Positions 6,701-10,981 of a stretch of 12,118 bases of DNA are shown piece by piece. Every line of letters begins with the position of its first letter. The first letter of the stretch is position 1. Origin of the DNA: Candidatus Kerfeldbacteria bacterium. Its GTDB lineage: Bacteria > Patescibacteriota > Patescibacteriia > UBA9570. The notes beneath the pieces were generated by a model. The model did not search any database. It was not told the DNA's origin and saw nothing but the letters and a program-made list of their open reading frames with translations. The stretch is from positions 3,299 to 15,416 of the forward strand of contig DOSP01000062.1 in the NCBI GenBank assembly GCA_003512175.1, in the 5' to 3' direction. The translations under genes were made by a program, and so were the position numbers.

Positions 6701-8236
6701 TAAACCATAGTCAGTGTAACTGGATAATTCAGTTTCTGGTGAAGTAACAATGGTGTCGTCCGCCTCACCACCAATGCTGGTTAAACGAATTGAGTCGACA
6801 TTAAGACTATCACTCGGATCTGATCCGTCGTAGGCATAGAGCCAGACATTTTCGTCTGAGGGAGACGCTGGATCAAGGCTCTCAGAAAATGTCGCTTGCA
6901 AAGTTGGGTTGAGACAAATATCGGTTTCTTCATCTTCCGGATAGGGGGTCACATCAGTCACGTCAACTTTGGGTGGAATATCGTCAGTCGTAGTGCCAGT
7001 GGTAAAGGTGAAGATGCGTTTAGCGTCACCGGATGTGAGATTATACACCGCACCAGTTTCTGGATTGATGCCTTCAATATCAGTGGCAAGTTCAACTCGA
7101 TACGTGGTGTTCGATAAATAATCGGCACTGGGGTAAAACACCGCCGCGTAATCACTTTCAGAAAAGGCAAACGATCCAGCCACTTGATCACCATCACATA
7201 TTCCACCATCGGTGCAAGCTCCAGACAAACACTGGATATCATCAGTACAACTATCACCGGCTTCTTTCCCACCGTCTGGATTTGTCGCCGTATCGGCCGG
7301 GATAGTGGTCATAAAGCTACTACTGGTGACCGAATCTTCATTCACTGGATACGAGAAGGTCACGGCAATGATGTGACATAAGGGCACATCCGTTTCTTCA
7401 TCAGCCGGATTGGTATGATCAACGTAGAAGGGCGAGCCGGAACCAGGTTCGTATGGATCATACGGAGTGGTATAATCATTGTCGGTAGCACCGGTGACAT
7501 CGAGCAGCAAATTAATAATATATCGAGCAATCCCCCAGGACGCTAAGATAATCACCAAGCCAATCACCGCATTTCGCAAAATCAGTTTGGCTTTCTCAAT
7601 TTTGGCTTCATCACCCTGAGCCAGCATCCAGGTAAATCCACCATACAGAATAATCAGAGTCGCTAATAAGGCTAAAATGCCGAGCGTCCAATTAATGATG
7701 GCTACAATAATGTCGACCGGGGAAGCATCACCTAAAATAAAATCAAAGCTGGTATTTACTTGAGCAAATGCTGGTGTTGCAAAAAAGAAAACAACCACCA
7801 CAGCCAAAAGTTGTTTCAAGACCGTCGACACCACTTTCCCATCGGCTTTACCTTGTAACTGCTGCATCGCCTGTTTCATCAAACTGCCAAAATTTTTGTC
7901 AGCGGCTTGTTCAACTAATGGCTGAACCACCGCCTTCACTTCACTTTCCGATAGTTGGACAGGTAAATACTGACCAATGGTTTTTAATTCAGCTTGCTCC
8001 TTTTCTGCGAGATCCATCCGACCGGCCGCGGTATAGGCTGAGATAGCATCTTCTCGTTTTTTGGCTTCCTGCTTTAACACAACAAAAGCCCGCTGATCAT
8101 CATCAACCGGGCTCTTATTGTCGATCGCGTCTTTTTGGATAGCCGCTTTTAACCCACGCAAGGTTGAGACCTCATGGTTTACCTTATTTTTTAAGGCGGC
8201 GACCATGTCTCGTTGAATAGTTGCGTACACGCTCAT
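1..8236 (-). CDS. YqeY-like domain joined in frame to a giant secreted multi-domain surface protein (partial)
   Basis: The frame opens at ATG 8236-8234 and stays open for 2745 codons to the left edge, so the C-terminus is missing. Domain order by residue: YqeY 1-145; signal-like segment 140-158; T4SS-pilin-like two-helix segment 173-245; Big_5-type Ig-like domains near 269-415, 421-620, 944-1078 and 2028-2211; IPT/TIG-like domains near 651-722, 732-824, 843-923, 1245-1445, 1467-1557, 1605-1706 and 1727-1916; cysteine-rich modules between them; a TSP3-like stretch at 1986-2025; and a distinct C-terminal region from about 2490. After residue 265 it is Asp/Ser/Thr-rich with about 100 cysteines; lysine is almost absent after residue 423. 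The start fits the YqeY family (MSVYATIQRDM). No Shine-Dalgarno is visible in the 18-bp gap after rpsU. The extracellular part is probably an adhesin or surface stalk; ligand and true function are unknown. The reading frame is certain; whether one polypeptide is made is not. Confidence 0.85.
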   Translation of the reverse strand, partial: MSVYATIQRDMVAALKNKVNHEVSTLRGLKAAIQKDAIDNKSPVDDDQRAFVVLKQEAKKREDAISAYTAAGRMDLAEKEQAELKTIGQYLPVQLSESEVKAVVQPLVEQAADKNFGSLMKQAMQQLQGKADGKVVSTVLKQLLAVVVVFFFATPAFAQVNTSFDFILGDASPVDIIVAIINWTLGILALLATLIILYGGFTWMLAQGDEAKIEKAKLILRNAVIGLVIILASWGIARYIINLLLDVTGATDNDYTTPYDPYEPGSGSPFYVDHTNPADEETDVPLCHIIAVTFSYPVNEDSVTSSSFMTTIPADTATNPDGGKEAGDSCTDDIQCLSGACTDGGICDGDQVAGSFAFSESDYAAVFYPSADYLSNTTYRVELATDIEGINPETGAVYNLTSGDAKRIFTFTTGTTTDDIPPKVDVTDVTPYPEDEETDICLNPTLQATFSESLDPASPSDENVWLYAYDGSDPSDSLNVDSIRLTSIGGEADDTIVTSPETELSSYTDYGLSLYSGDSSTDTFEGAIYDTCGNPLSGDFDDNMEGSTTDDFVDPASSGLDQAFCNCTTGTDSCNVAVGDSSCSVDEATTCTLDSTCSDTSDDYVAFDYQWTFTTGDEPYCLPDIDDITQEDYYYSEDEAPTGDTGSEDTGVVLIEGSYLYPFYDVDFDNNISAAGMGCFDTDFSATMSCFIGNTGSTAITLRTPVASRTGHIVVENGDGSDTSGETAIIDSPYIRNTSPLSGPSGQYVTIRGTNFGDYDPDDASTSLGQVFFDESEAEVLCSDGWDDDQIIVRVPDGFTSADTPLIQVITSDGYYSNDEGFTMTDGEPGPGICELDPSCSDTGADDVTAIGENFGDDGTVYFDPSEGDYVEGTVSQWNVFNSTYNSQTVVTSGTPVTEPDTYTFTAGNNDGISNGLDFDITCSEPPQLFEYYQCDLDNDTYYLSNPTAYSDNACVNSVIYFAFTNGMSDSTVEANTHVYRCNDTAPFDSTACTTEISGTFVSDYLNAGYIGGDSTETLDGSSDVTGDGVADEQDAYSAYTFYPDDSLSAGYYYQVSLSTDITNTAGVALDSDYSWHFQVRDDTNNCVADYLALNPATERANSYDSFDACIDNYSYNDTSYSLRARLATSDCLVLDDAGDYTWSVDDGDILKFGENDADSGDDAGSSATDTSTIGYNTVCLQGEDEDNDGITTVTANLLDPADSSVAATDDALVEVDYGFCTQDSDCYTADCRDTYCDPTTSHCAPDITGFNPNNSSGSDVGPGGCVTLNGCYFGSDQDQAGYCTCTDLGIDDPSTSEEDESADTETCTVEEGSTTCLLNDGVHTCSLGEEYCELGETCSTESSSANYDLDFFQGCDCTMSDSSGRTCQVDEGYDKCVVSGLDTCDASDTTFSDGGTGVVSFDTTEASYPSETICGDTWDNDQVIAQVPTDGSVTAGNYTLTLSSYYDLSDAYDESACTVGSDATPCLCRADPDTGREDTTTDLYGEGFDILTSDGGEEVTFSGSTSRIATDGSELWSSANFIDDAIVPDGAVTDDEGVQLESDSYTSNALEFSVSCGSNYDCSTGCCSQGQCAAAEECNVCEGDSDCTYGSCLSTCVDGMCAPYIIELSPESGAVGQPTTIQGCHFGTYYDPAIYTPGSVVEVDGITADLACNTTDAWTNLQIIATMPDGIFSDDTTDSADVVVQQVYTSGSSQVAQSSNTVTFNRDDSCSEVDLPVLCDADPAYSPVTTAYDIDLSGENFRDQNDGYCTCTTDTLGDCDITDGDTSCTVSETTTYYVNPDFTSETCATTTSNAYTAYDSINEYCTYTDPSDSTITCTIAVDDSSCSVTDTETCSADSTDSTIVCSDTLSNFTQLDGSVEYENNIEANVDWTQYFSTQYITDVPEGSETGDVVTIATTDAGTQCSSNGLEFPVTCNSCSDCNSSDTLMNCNLDYDPAFGSCTTDTTGFCRAEPDSCCNQTSCVYDDGVSETEDTGTCETQPIFELDDTDADGLSDVFEDSLGYDDALQDTDDDGTIDSDEAGIFNGNSALVGIESVTFPTPSSTDICPNAQMQIQFSRPITTSDAFPFNDNDTLLDEDGNDITDYTDDVAAEDIEFTDYIRLHKSTQADLGGANDVSDISISNDGTTLTLELDDILSFNKTYEIIIESTDTVQSGTNYHLGIVDAESGVAIGCTTEMDSEGLCYDDTSNYTRYVFTTTTSARYSDVCGPAVVTLEADDEDFIDVSYTFSEPGQEEDFTATVYAAGDDETPETDDDQPITRIDDGVDDGFYWTYDWDPVYASLEDLEAASCPVAGIITEDEVGSCACTVSESCTITAGEETCTTSSGVACYTDSPNDVCDAFDSNYTGSGCSCTVSEECTMIADETSCTVDINETEVSCAPTSGTCTESDAAWEAGDFTEDDSTQTMTADTPDENGSNSDTLTVTVTGDGSVEQGWGNSSSTVDDLEDSLVYDFYYCDGDYLVSYTNSDYNFYWAYCRGTDPQDDEFLPEFEEVFSRSDTDIDAAYGSDQAFIYEAAFKDTRAATNDATTNNNIIAVRVYPNDFDDDLTTPGDAMNPDLWYLLNTSNTGASVSETTINGYDAVTVGNTTYVAATNLPESGTTLSPYIFVIAYSTDAEAATTDVAAGILEGFKFNRNESFADECALQQSYVIEDTDRITDLGSISYLLSSYYYNDSDANGVDDFPALGSGSYIAGLTTSIWPSWDEAFGAVLGQTLPTDPTNEFADAATACPYNPPDLSLGETTGT
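1079..1330 (-). repeat. Cysteine-rich repeat block starting C-x-C-T, residues about 2303-2386
   Basis: Two protein-level copies lie head to tail: CACTVSESCTITAGEETC (2305-2322) and CSCTVSEECTMIADETSC (2351-2368), joined by a linker with two more cysteines. The DNA of the copies has diverged, so this is an old duplication. Similar blocks that begin with C-x-C-T and continue with short Cys-separated acidic segments occur at about 565-597, 1284-1377 and 1750-1846. They probably form disulfide-stabilised loops in the exported part. No named family is recognised. Confidence 0.6.
2162..2281 (-). other. Thrombospondin type 3-like calcium-binding stretch, residues 1986-2025
   Basis: Two Asp-rich loops fit the TSP3/EF-like pattern: DDTDADGLSDVFED (1987-2000) and DTDDDGTIDSDEAG (2010-2023). 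The D-x-D-x-D-G spacing with a downstream acidic residue is the usual calcium ligand set. The stretch lies between a cysteine-rich module and the last Big_5-like domain and probably acts as a calcium-stiffened linker. A weaker copy, NDSDANGVDD, occurs at residues 2674-2683. Confidence 0.7.
2699..2992 (-). repeat. Cysteine-rich C-x-C-T block inside an IPT-like domain, residues about 1749-1846
   Basis: The block begins with YCTCTTDTLGDC and continues through DTSCTVSETTTYYV, ETCATTTSNAYTAYDS, TITCTIAVDD and CSVTDTETC. It sits between the first strand (DIDLSGENF, 1733-1741) and later strands of an IPT/TIG-like domain. It therefore looks like an insertion into a surface loop rather than a linker between domains. 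Confidence 0.55.
3428..3568 (-). other. EB/dickkopf-like cysteine-rich module, residues 1557-1603
   Basis: Eleven cysteines fall in 47 residues, with patterns such as CSTGCCSQGQC, CEGDSDCTYGSC and CVDGMC. Alternating S/D-x-D-C and V-D-G-x-C elements are typical of small disulfide knots seen in bacterial and animal secreted proteins. The module follows an IPT-like domain ending in SNALEFSVSC and precedes another that begins IIELSPESGAVG. Related shorter modules lie at residues 330-347 (CTDDIQCLSGACTDGGIC), 1221-1244 and 1916-1980. Confidence 0.6.
4106..4390 (-). repeat. Cysteine-rich C-x-C-T block inside an IPT-like domain, residues about 1283-1377
   Basis: The block starts at YCTCTDLG (1283-1290) just after the strand CVTLNGCYFG of an IPT-like domain and ends near CQVDEGYDKC (1368-1377). 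It includes ETCTVEEGSTTC, CSLGEEYCELGETC and a second C-x-C-T (GCDCTM, 1355-1360). Position and composition match the block at 1749-1846, again as an insertion after the first strand. Confidence 0.55.
5003..5407 (-). other. Big_5/SbsA-type Ig-like domain, residues about 944-1078
   Basis: The stretch runs from NPTAYSDNACVNSVIYFAFT to DSDYSWHFQV. It follows the Big_5 pattern: a strand with a Thr/Phe-rich start, a middle AYTFYPDDSLSAGYYYQVSL segment, then a short loop (TAGVALDSD) and a final W-x-F strand. Comparable domains sit near residues 269-415 (DHTNPADEETDVPLCHIIAV to RIFTFTTG), 421-620 (YQWTFTTG) and 2028-2211 (LSFNKTYEIII to RYVFTTTT). Such domains are structural spacers in S-layer and adhesin proteins. 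Boundaries are estimates made by eye. Confidence 0.65.
5762..6286 (-). other. Tandem IPT/TIG-like domains, residues about 651-825
   Basis: The clearest IPT/TIG signature is GQYVTIRGTNFGDY at residues 746-759, followed by GQVFFDESEAEVL, DDQIIVRVPDG and a terminal strand LIQVITSDGYYSNDEGFTM. This is the usual order for the fold: a G-x-x-V-T-I-x-G-x-N-F-G strand, a V-x-F strand, and an I-x-V-x-V-P strand. A weaker copy precedes it (VVLIEGSYLYPFYDV to GHIVVENGDG). IPT/TIG domains are Ig-fold modules common in bacterial surface proteins and adhesins. Further copies occur near 843-923, 1245-1445, 1467-1557, 1605-1706 and 1727-1916. Three of them end in SN(G/A)L(D/E)F followed by a strand and a Cys (residues 923, 1557 and 1916). 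Confidence 0.75.
6446..6547 (-). repeat. Cysteine-rich C-x-C-T block, residues about 564-597
   Basis: The shortest copy: FCNCTTG, then DSCNVAVGDSSCSV, then TTCTLDSTC. It falls inside the second Big_5-like domain, just before its closing strand (YQWTFTTG). The same block type is therefore inserted in more than one Ig-like fold type. Confidence 0.5.
7502..7720 (-). other. T4SS pilin/TrbC-VirB2-like two-helix membrane segment, residues 173-245
   Basis: Two long hydrophobic stretches, about residues 174-205 and 223-245, flank a short charged loop (AQGDEAKIEKAKLILRN, 206-222). The first helix ends in the LYGGFTWML pattern, and the loop has the GDEAKIEKAK pattern. This is typical of the small VirB2/TrbC-like pilin family that is common in Candidate Phyla Radiation genomes, where such segments usually follow a cleaved signal peptide, as here. 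In this protein the segment probably anchors the large Ig-like region to the membrane, with both ends outside if the signal peptide is cleaved. A true pilus role is possible but not shown. Family assignment is from pattern recognition, not a profile search. Confidence 0.7.
7763..7819 (-). other. Signal-peptide-like segment with possible internal TTG start
   Basis: Codons 140-158 read LKQLLAVVVVFFFATPAFA, followed by Gln159. This has the layout of a classical signal peptide: one basic residue, a hydrophobic core of about ten residues, and an A-F-A cleavage site. The first codon is TTG, so a separate protein could start here as MKQLL. If so, the giant surface protein would be its own gene overlapping the last codons of yqeY in the same frame. 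The upstream bases hold only a weak purine run (GGGAAAG, about 12 bases away). The bases TTGA also place a TGA in the +1 frame. YqeY similarity continues through residue 144, which argues against a simple frameshift error upstream of this point. Confidence 0.65.
7802..8236 (-). other. yqeY: YqeY (GatB/YqeY family) domain, residues 1-145
   Basis: Residues 1-145 align over the full usual length of stand-alone YqeY (about 148 residues). Visible landmarks are the N-terminal helix with RDMVAALKNK, the charged central helices (VLKQEAKKREDAI, AGRMDLAEKEQAELK), the YLPVQLSESE motif at about 110-119, and the C-terminal GKADGKVVSTVLKQLL at 129-144. The last motif corresponds to the usual final residues of the family. 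The domain resembles the tail of GatB, the tRNA-dependent amidotransferase subunit; its own role is poorly defined. The position right after rpsU matches the widespread rpsU-yqeY pairing. What is odd is that no stop follows residue 144 or 145; translation continues into a hydrophobic export segment. The domain match is secure; independent expression of YqeY is not shown. Confidence 0.88.
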
Positions 8237-8254
8237 GCTTTTGGGTTTTTGCTT

Positions 8255-8512
8255 TTAACGGCGAAACTTCCGCTTAGAACGATCTGGCATTTCGTCGAGC
8301 TTGCCGATTTTACGCAGGTATTCACGCTTATCGCGGGCTTTACTACGGAGAATGGCGCTACGGCGTTTCAACCGTTTACTAGCTGGACGCTGACGATGCT
8401 GTTTTTGCTTCACTAGCAGTAAGTTACCACTAGCCTGCACTTTACGAACGAACCGACGCACTAGACTTTCGTTGGACTCCGTTTCGTTCTTCGCTACTCT
8501 AATCGCTGGCAC
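8255..8512 (-). CDS. rpsU: 30S ribosomal protein bS21
   Basis: The 85-residue protein begins MPAIRVAKNETESNESLVRRFVRKVQ, matching bS21, and is highly basic throughout (KRLKRRSAILRSKARDKREYLRK). It is longer than the E. coli protein (71 residues), mainly by a C-terminal KLDEMPDRSKRKFRR tail. bS21 sits on the small subunit near the 3' end of 16S rRNA and helps initiation. The start is GTG at 8512-8510, supported by a strong GGGAGGTGA ribosome-binding site about nine bases upstream. It is the first gene after a strong promoter, and yqeY follows after 18 bp. The ribosome-binding site lies in a small inverted repeat, which could link translation to ribosome state. Assignment is secure. Confidence 0.95.
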   Translation of the reverse strand: MPAIRVAKNETESNESLVRRFVRKVQASGNLLLVKQKQHRQRPASKRLKRRSAILRSKARDKREYLRKIGKLDEMPDRSKRKFRR

Positions 8513-8518
8513 AAAATT

Positions 8519-8534
8519 TCACCTCCCTAGGTGA
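8519..8534 (-). promoter_or_regulatory. Inverted repeat overlapping the rpsU ribosome-binding site
   Basis: In the rpsU leader, TCACCT and AGGTGA form a 6-bp stem around a 4-base AGGG loop. The Shine-Dalgarno GGGAGGTGA covers the loop and the 3' arm, so folding would partly hide it. The 5' arm also resembles the anti-Shine-Dalgarno of 16S rRNA. The stem is short, so any effect would be modest. Confidence 0.45.
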
Positions 8535-8561
8535 GAACAAATATTTAAGAACTGCGCGTGG

Positions 8562-8591
8562 ACTATACCACTTCTTTCCGAACCTTGTCAA
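8562..8591 (-). promoter_or_regulatory. Sigma70-type promoter for rpsU-yqeY
   Basis: A consensus -35 TTGACA (8591-8586) and -10 TATAGT (8567-8562) are separated by 18 bp. Transcription would start near 8555, giving a leader of about 43 bases before the rpsU GTG. It lies in the 96-bp gap after hinT, so rpsU and the giant frame can be transcribed independently of the upstream cluster. Confidence 0.8.
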
Positions 8592-8608
8592 CTTTCCAGA
8601 TTGCAGGG

Positions 8609-8947
8609 CTATGTTATTCCTTGCACTCGTTCTCCACCCAACACATGCATATGTAAGTGTGGCACCGCTTGTCCGCCATCGCGTCCATTATTCACAATGA
8701 CTTTATAGCCAGATTCAGCAATACCGAGTTTTTGGACCGTCTGCCGAATTGCTATGCCTAACTCTGCGAGAATAGATTTATTCTGATCGGTGATATCATT
8801 TAGACTAACCAAATGCTGTTTGGGAATAGCTAATACATGCACTTTGGCTTTTGGAGCAATATCCGGAATGACGATCACCTGGTCAGTTTCAACGATGGGT
8901 TGGCTGGGAATGTCTTTAGCAACAATTTTGCAAAAGAGACAATCCAT
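8609..8947 (-). CDS. hinT: HIT family protein, HinT-like purine nucleoside phosphoramidase
   Basis: The 112-residue length is normal for HinT. The histidine triad is HLHMHV at residues 97-102, preceded by GRDGGQAVP and followed by LGG, the HinT-branch pattern; His99 would be the nucleophile. The N-terminal CLFCKI has a C-x-x-C pair (3 and 6) found in zinc-binding members. HinT proteins hydrolyse AMP-lysine and other nucleoside phosphoramidates, including aminoacyl-adenylates, in the cytoplasm. It starts two bases after the hisS stop with no clear ribosome-binding site, which suggests translational coupling. A link with a tRNA synthetase neighbour is plausible because aminoacyl-AMP is a known HinT substrate class, but that is inference. 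The stop is TAG. Confidence 0.9.
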   Translation of the reverse strand: MDCLFCKIVAKDIPSQPIVETDQVIVIPDIAPKAKVHVLAIPKQHLVSLNDITDQNKSILAELGIAIRQTVQKLGIAESGYKVIVNNGRDGGQAVPHLHMHVLGGERVQGIT

Positions 8948-8949
8948 AC

Positions 8950-10428
8950 TTACACCGGTAATTCAGGCTGGACTGGTTCAGCGGGAGTAGTGACCACCGG
9001 ACCAGGCACATTGGGCTGTTCTTCTAAATTTGCCGCTAAGGCATCGTAGGCACCCACCGTACGGGGTTGGGTGGGCTTCGGCGCCTTTTCAAGACGTTTC
9101 GCTAATTCTTTTTCAATTTTCTTAATATCAACAATTTCCTGCGAACCGCTATCCATATCGCGCACAATGATGGTGCCGTCCAATAATTCTTTCTGTCCCA
9201 AAATTAAGGTGAAGCGTACCCCTAACTTATTGGCTACTTTTAATTGCGCCGACAAACTTTCTTTCACCAAATTGCCCCATACTTTGAAGCCAGCTTGGCG
9301 CAGCTGTTCCATGAGACTAATTGAGCGTTTCTGAGCCGACGCACCGAGTTGCGCTAAATACACATCTGGCACATACAAACTCGGTAAGACAATATTCTTT
9401 GATTTCATGGCTAGGATCAGCCGCTCGATGCCAGCAGCAAAGCCAGATGCTGGCACTGGTTGTGTTGCCCCTAAATACTCCAACAAATTATCATAACGTC
9501 CCCCACCAGCTAAGGCTGACTGACTTTGCATTTGTTCTTCACCTTGCAAGACGGGAAAGAATTCCCAGGCTGTGCGCGTGTAATAATCTAAACCACGCAC
9601 AATTTTGGCATTGAGGGTATAGGGAATTTGTGTCTCATCTAAATGTTCTAAGACTTTCACAAAGTGATCCCGACATGGCGCACACAGGTGGTCCACAATT
9701 TGCGGCGCATCTTGGGCAATTTCCTGACAGGCTGGTTCTTTGCAATCTAATAATCGTAAGGTGTTTTTGCTTAAACGCAGCTTGCAGTTTTCACACAGAT
9801 TTTTTTTGCGGGCTCTAAAATAATCTTGTAGTACTTGAATATACTGTGGTCGACATTGCTCATCACCGATACTATTAATATGCACAGTGGCATCTAAACC
9901 AAGATCTCGGAATAAGAAGTAGCCGATGGCAATCAACTCAGCATCAATCACTGGTTGGCCTTCGCCGATCACTTCTAAATCCAGCTGCCAAAATTGGCGA
10001 TACCGCCCAGCTTGTGGCCGATCATGTCGAAACAATGGTCCAATAGTATAGAGTTTCACTGGCTGTGTCCGATTCATCATGCCATGCTCAATGTAGGCTC
10101 TGGCAATAGAAGCAGTAAACTCTGGTCGCATGGCGACGGTATCACCGGACTTATCTTCAAAACTGTACATTTCCTTCTGGACGACGTCGGTATGTTCGCC
10201 AATCGACCGTTGAAACAAACTGGTCTGTTCGAGAATAGGCGTATCGATGCGTTGATAGCCATAGGCCACCGCAATATCTTCTAGCTTCCGTAAGATTGCC
10301 AAGCGATAGGATTGTTCTTCCGGAAGAATATCCTTCATGCCCTTCAGTAATTGTGGTGGTTCGAACTTACGACGGGCTTTTGTCGCTTTCACGGGTTTCA
10401 CTGATTTGGCTTCTTTTTTCTTTGGCAT
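8950..10428 (-). CDS. hisS: Histidyl-tRNA synthetase
   Basis: The 492-residue class II synthetase charges tRNA-His in the cytoplasm. It shows the N-terminal GMKDILPEE signature (30-38), MRPEFTASIARAY (100-112), motif 2 around FRHDRPQAGRYRQFWQ (133-148), the cysteine-rich insertion C212-x2-C215, C229, C234, C249-x2-C252 seen in many bacterial enzymes, the histidine-specific RGLDYYTRT (278-286), AGGGRYDNL, and motif 3 ASGFAAGIERL. An anticodon-binding domain follows. It is longer than the usual 420-430 residues: about 28 extra residues at the N-terminus, rich in Lys and Ala, and about 45 Pro/Glu-rich residues at the C-terminus. The ATG start follows lepB by 13 bp, with no clear ribosome-binding site; a later start near the GMKDILP motif is possible. 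Confidence 0.97.
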   Translation of the reverse strand: MPKKKEAKSVKPVKATKARRKFEPPQLLKGMKDILPEEQSYRLAILRKLEDIAVAYGYQRIDTPILEQTSLFQRSIGEHTDVVQKEMYSFEDKSGDTVAMRPEFTASIARAYIEHGMMNRTQPVKLYTIGPLFRHDRPQAGRYRQFWQLDLEVIGEGQPVIDAELIAIGYFLFRDLGLDATVHINSIGDEQCRPQYIQVLQDYFRARKKNLCENCKLRLSKNTLRLLDCKEPACQEIAQDAPQIVDHLCAPCRDHFVKVLEHLDETQIPYTLNAKIVRGLDYYTRTAWEFFPVLQGEEQMQSQSALAGGGRYDNLLEYLGATQPVPASGFAAGIERLILAMKSKNIVLPSLYVPDVYLAQLGASAQKRSISLMEQLRQAGFKVWGNLVKESLSAQLKVANKLGVRFTLILGQKELLDGTIIVRDMDSGSQEIVDIKKIEKELAKRLEKAPKPTQPRTVGAYDALAANLEEQPNVPGPVVTTPAEPVQPELPV

Positions 10429-10441
10429 AAATATTCAAAGT

Positions 10442-10981
10442 TTAATAGGTGGCAAATTTAGTAAACGGCCAAGCCCGTACCCACACGCGACCGACAAATT
10501 CTGATTTATCGACCGCCCCGAACCGTCTGGAATCAAAGCTGGCTGGACGATTATCGCCCATCACGAAATACTCGTTATCCTGCAGCGTGACTTCATTCAT
10601 GCCATTGACAGTGAGTGTTTCTACCGTTCCGGCTAAATAGGCTGCCTCATCAAGCAGGATTCCATTGACATAGACATCACCTTGATCAAATAAAACTGTG
10701 TCGCCAGGTAACCCAATAATGCGCTTGATAAAAAACTTACTGTGCTCCAATGGATCACGCATCACGACCACTTCAGTTCGTTCCGGCAGGCGCCAGCGAT
10801 AACTTAATTCATCAATGATCAGATATTCGTAATCATGAAAGTTGGGTTCCATAGAAGCCCCTTTCACATAAAATGGTTGGACCAAAAAGTATCGGATCGG
10901 CAGAACAATCGCCAACGAAATGGCGACCACCTTGACCAATTCCCACACGTAGGAACCAAACTTAGCTAACTTAGGATGCAT
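10442..10981 (-). CDS. lepB: Signal peptidase I
   Basis: This 179-residue membrane protease removes signal peptides from exported proteins. One N-terminal membrane helix (about residues 12-34) precedes the catalytic Ser43 in KGASMEP and the catalytic Lys86 in FIKRIIGLPGD. The GDNRPASFDSRRFG box (142-155) closes the active-site fold. The size is typical of compact bacterial enzymes. I chose ATG 10981-10979 because it gives a normal N-terminus just before the helix; a TTG nine codons upstream would add residues with no family match. The start overlaps the end of the receiver gene by 11 bp, so the two are probably co-translated. The giant protein encoded to the left, with its A-F-A cleavage site, is a likely substrate by inference. 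Confidence 0.93.
   Translation of the reverse strand: MHPKLAKFGSYVWELVKVVAISLAIVLPIRYFLVQPFYVKGASMEPNFHDYEYLIIDELSYRWRLPERTEVVVMRDPLEHSKFFIKRIIGLPGDTVLFDQGDVYVNGILLDEAAYLAGTVETLTVNGMNEVTLQDNEYFVMGDNRPASFDSRRFGAVDKSEFVGRVWVRAWPFTKFATY

Noticed and set aside
1..8236. Use of a recoded UGA codon as in some Candidate Phyla Radiation lineages
   Set aside because: No in-frame TGA occurs in any of the genes, and the frames close with TAA or TAG, so recoding is neither needed nor shown.
8568..8608. Possible intrinsic terminator after hinT
   Set aside because: No GC-rich hairpin followed by a T run is present on the minus strand; this space holds the rpsU promoter instead.
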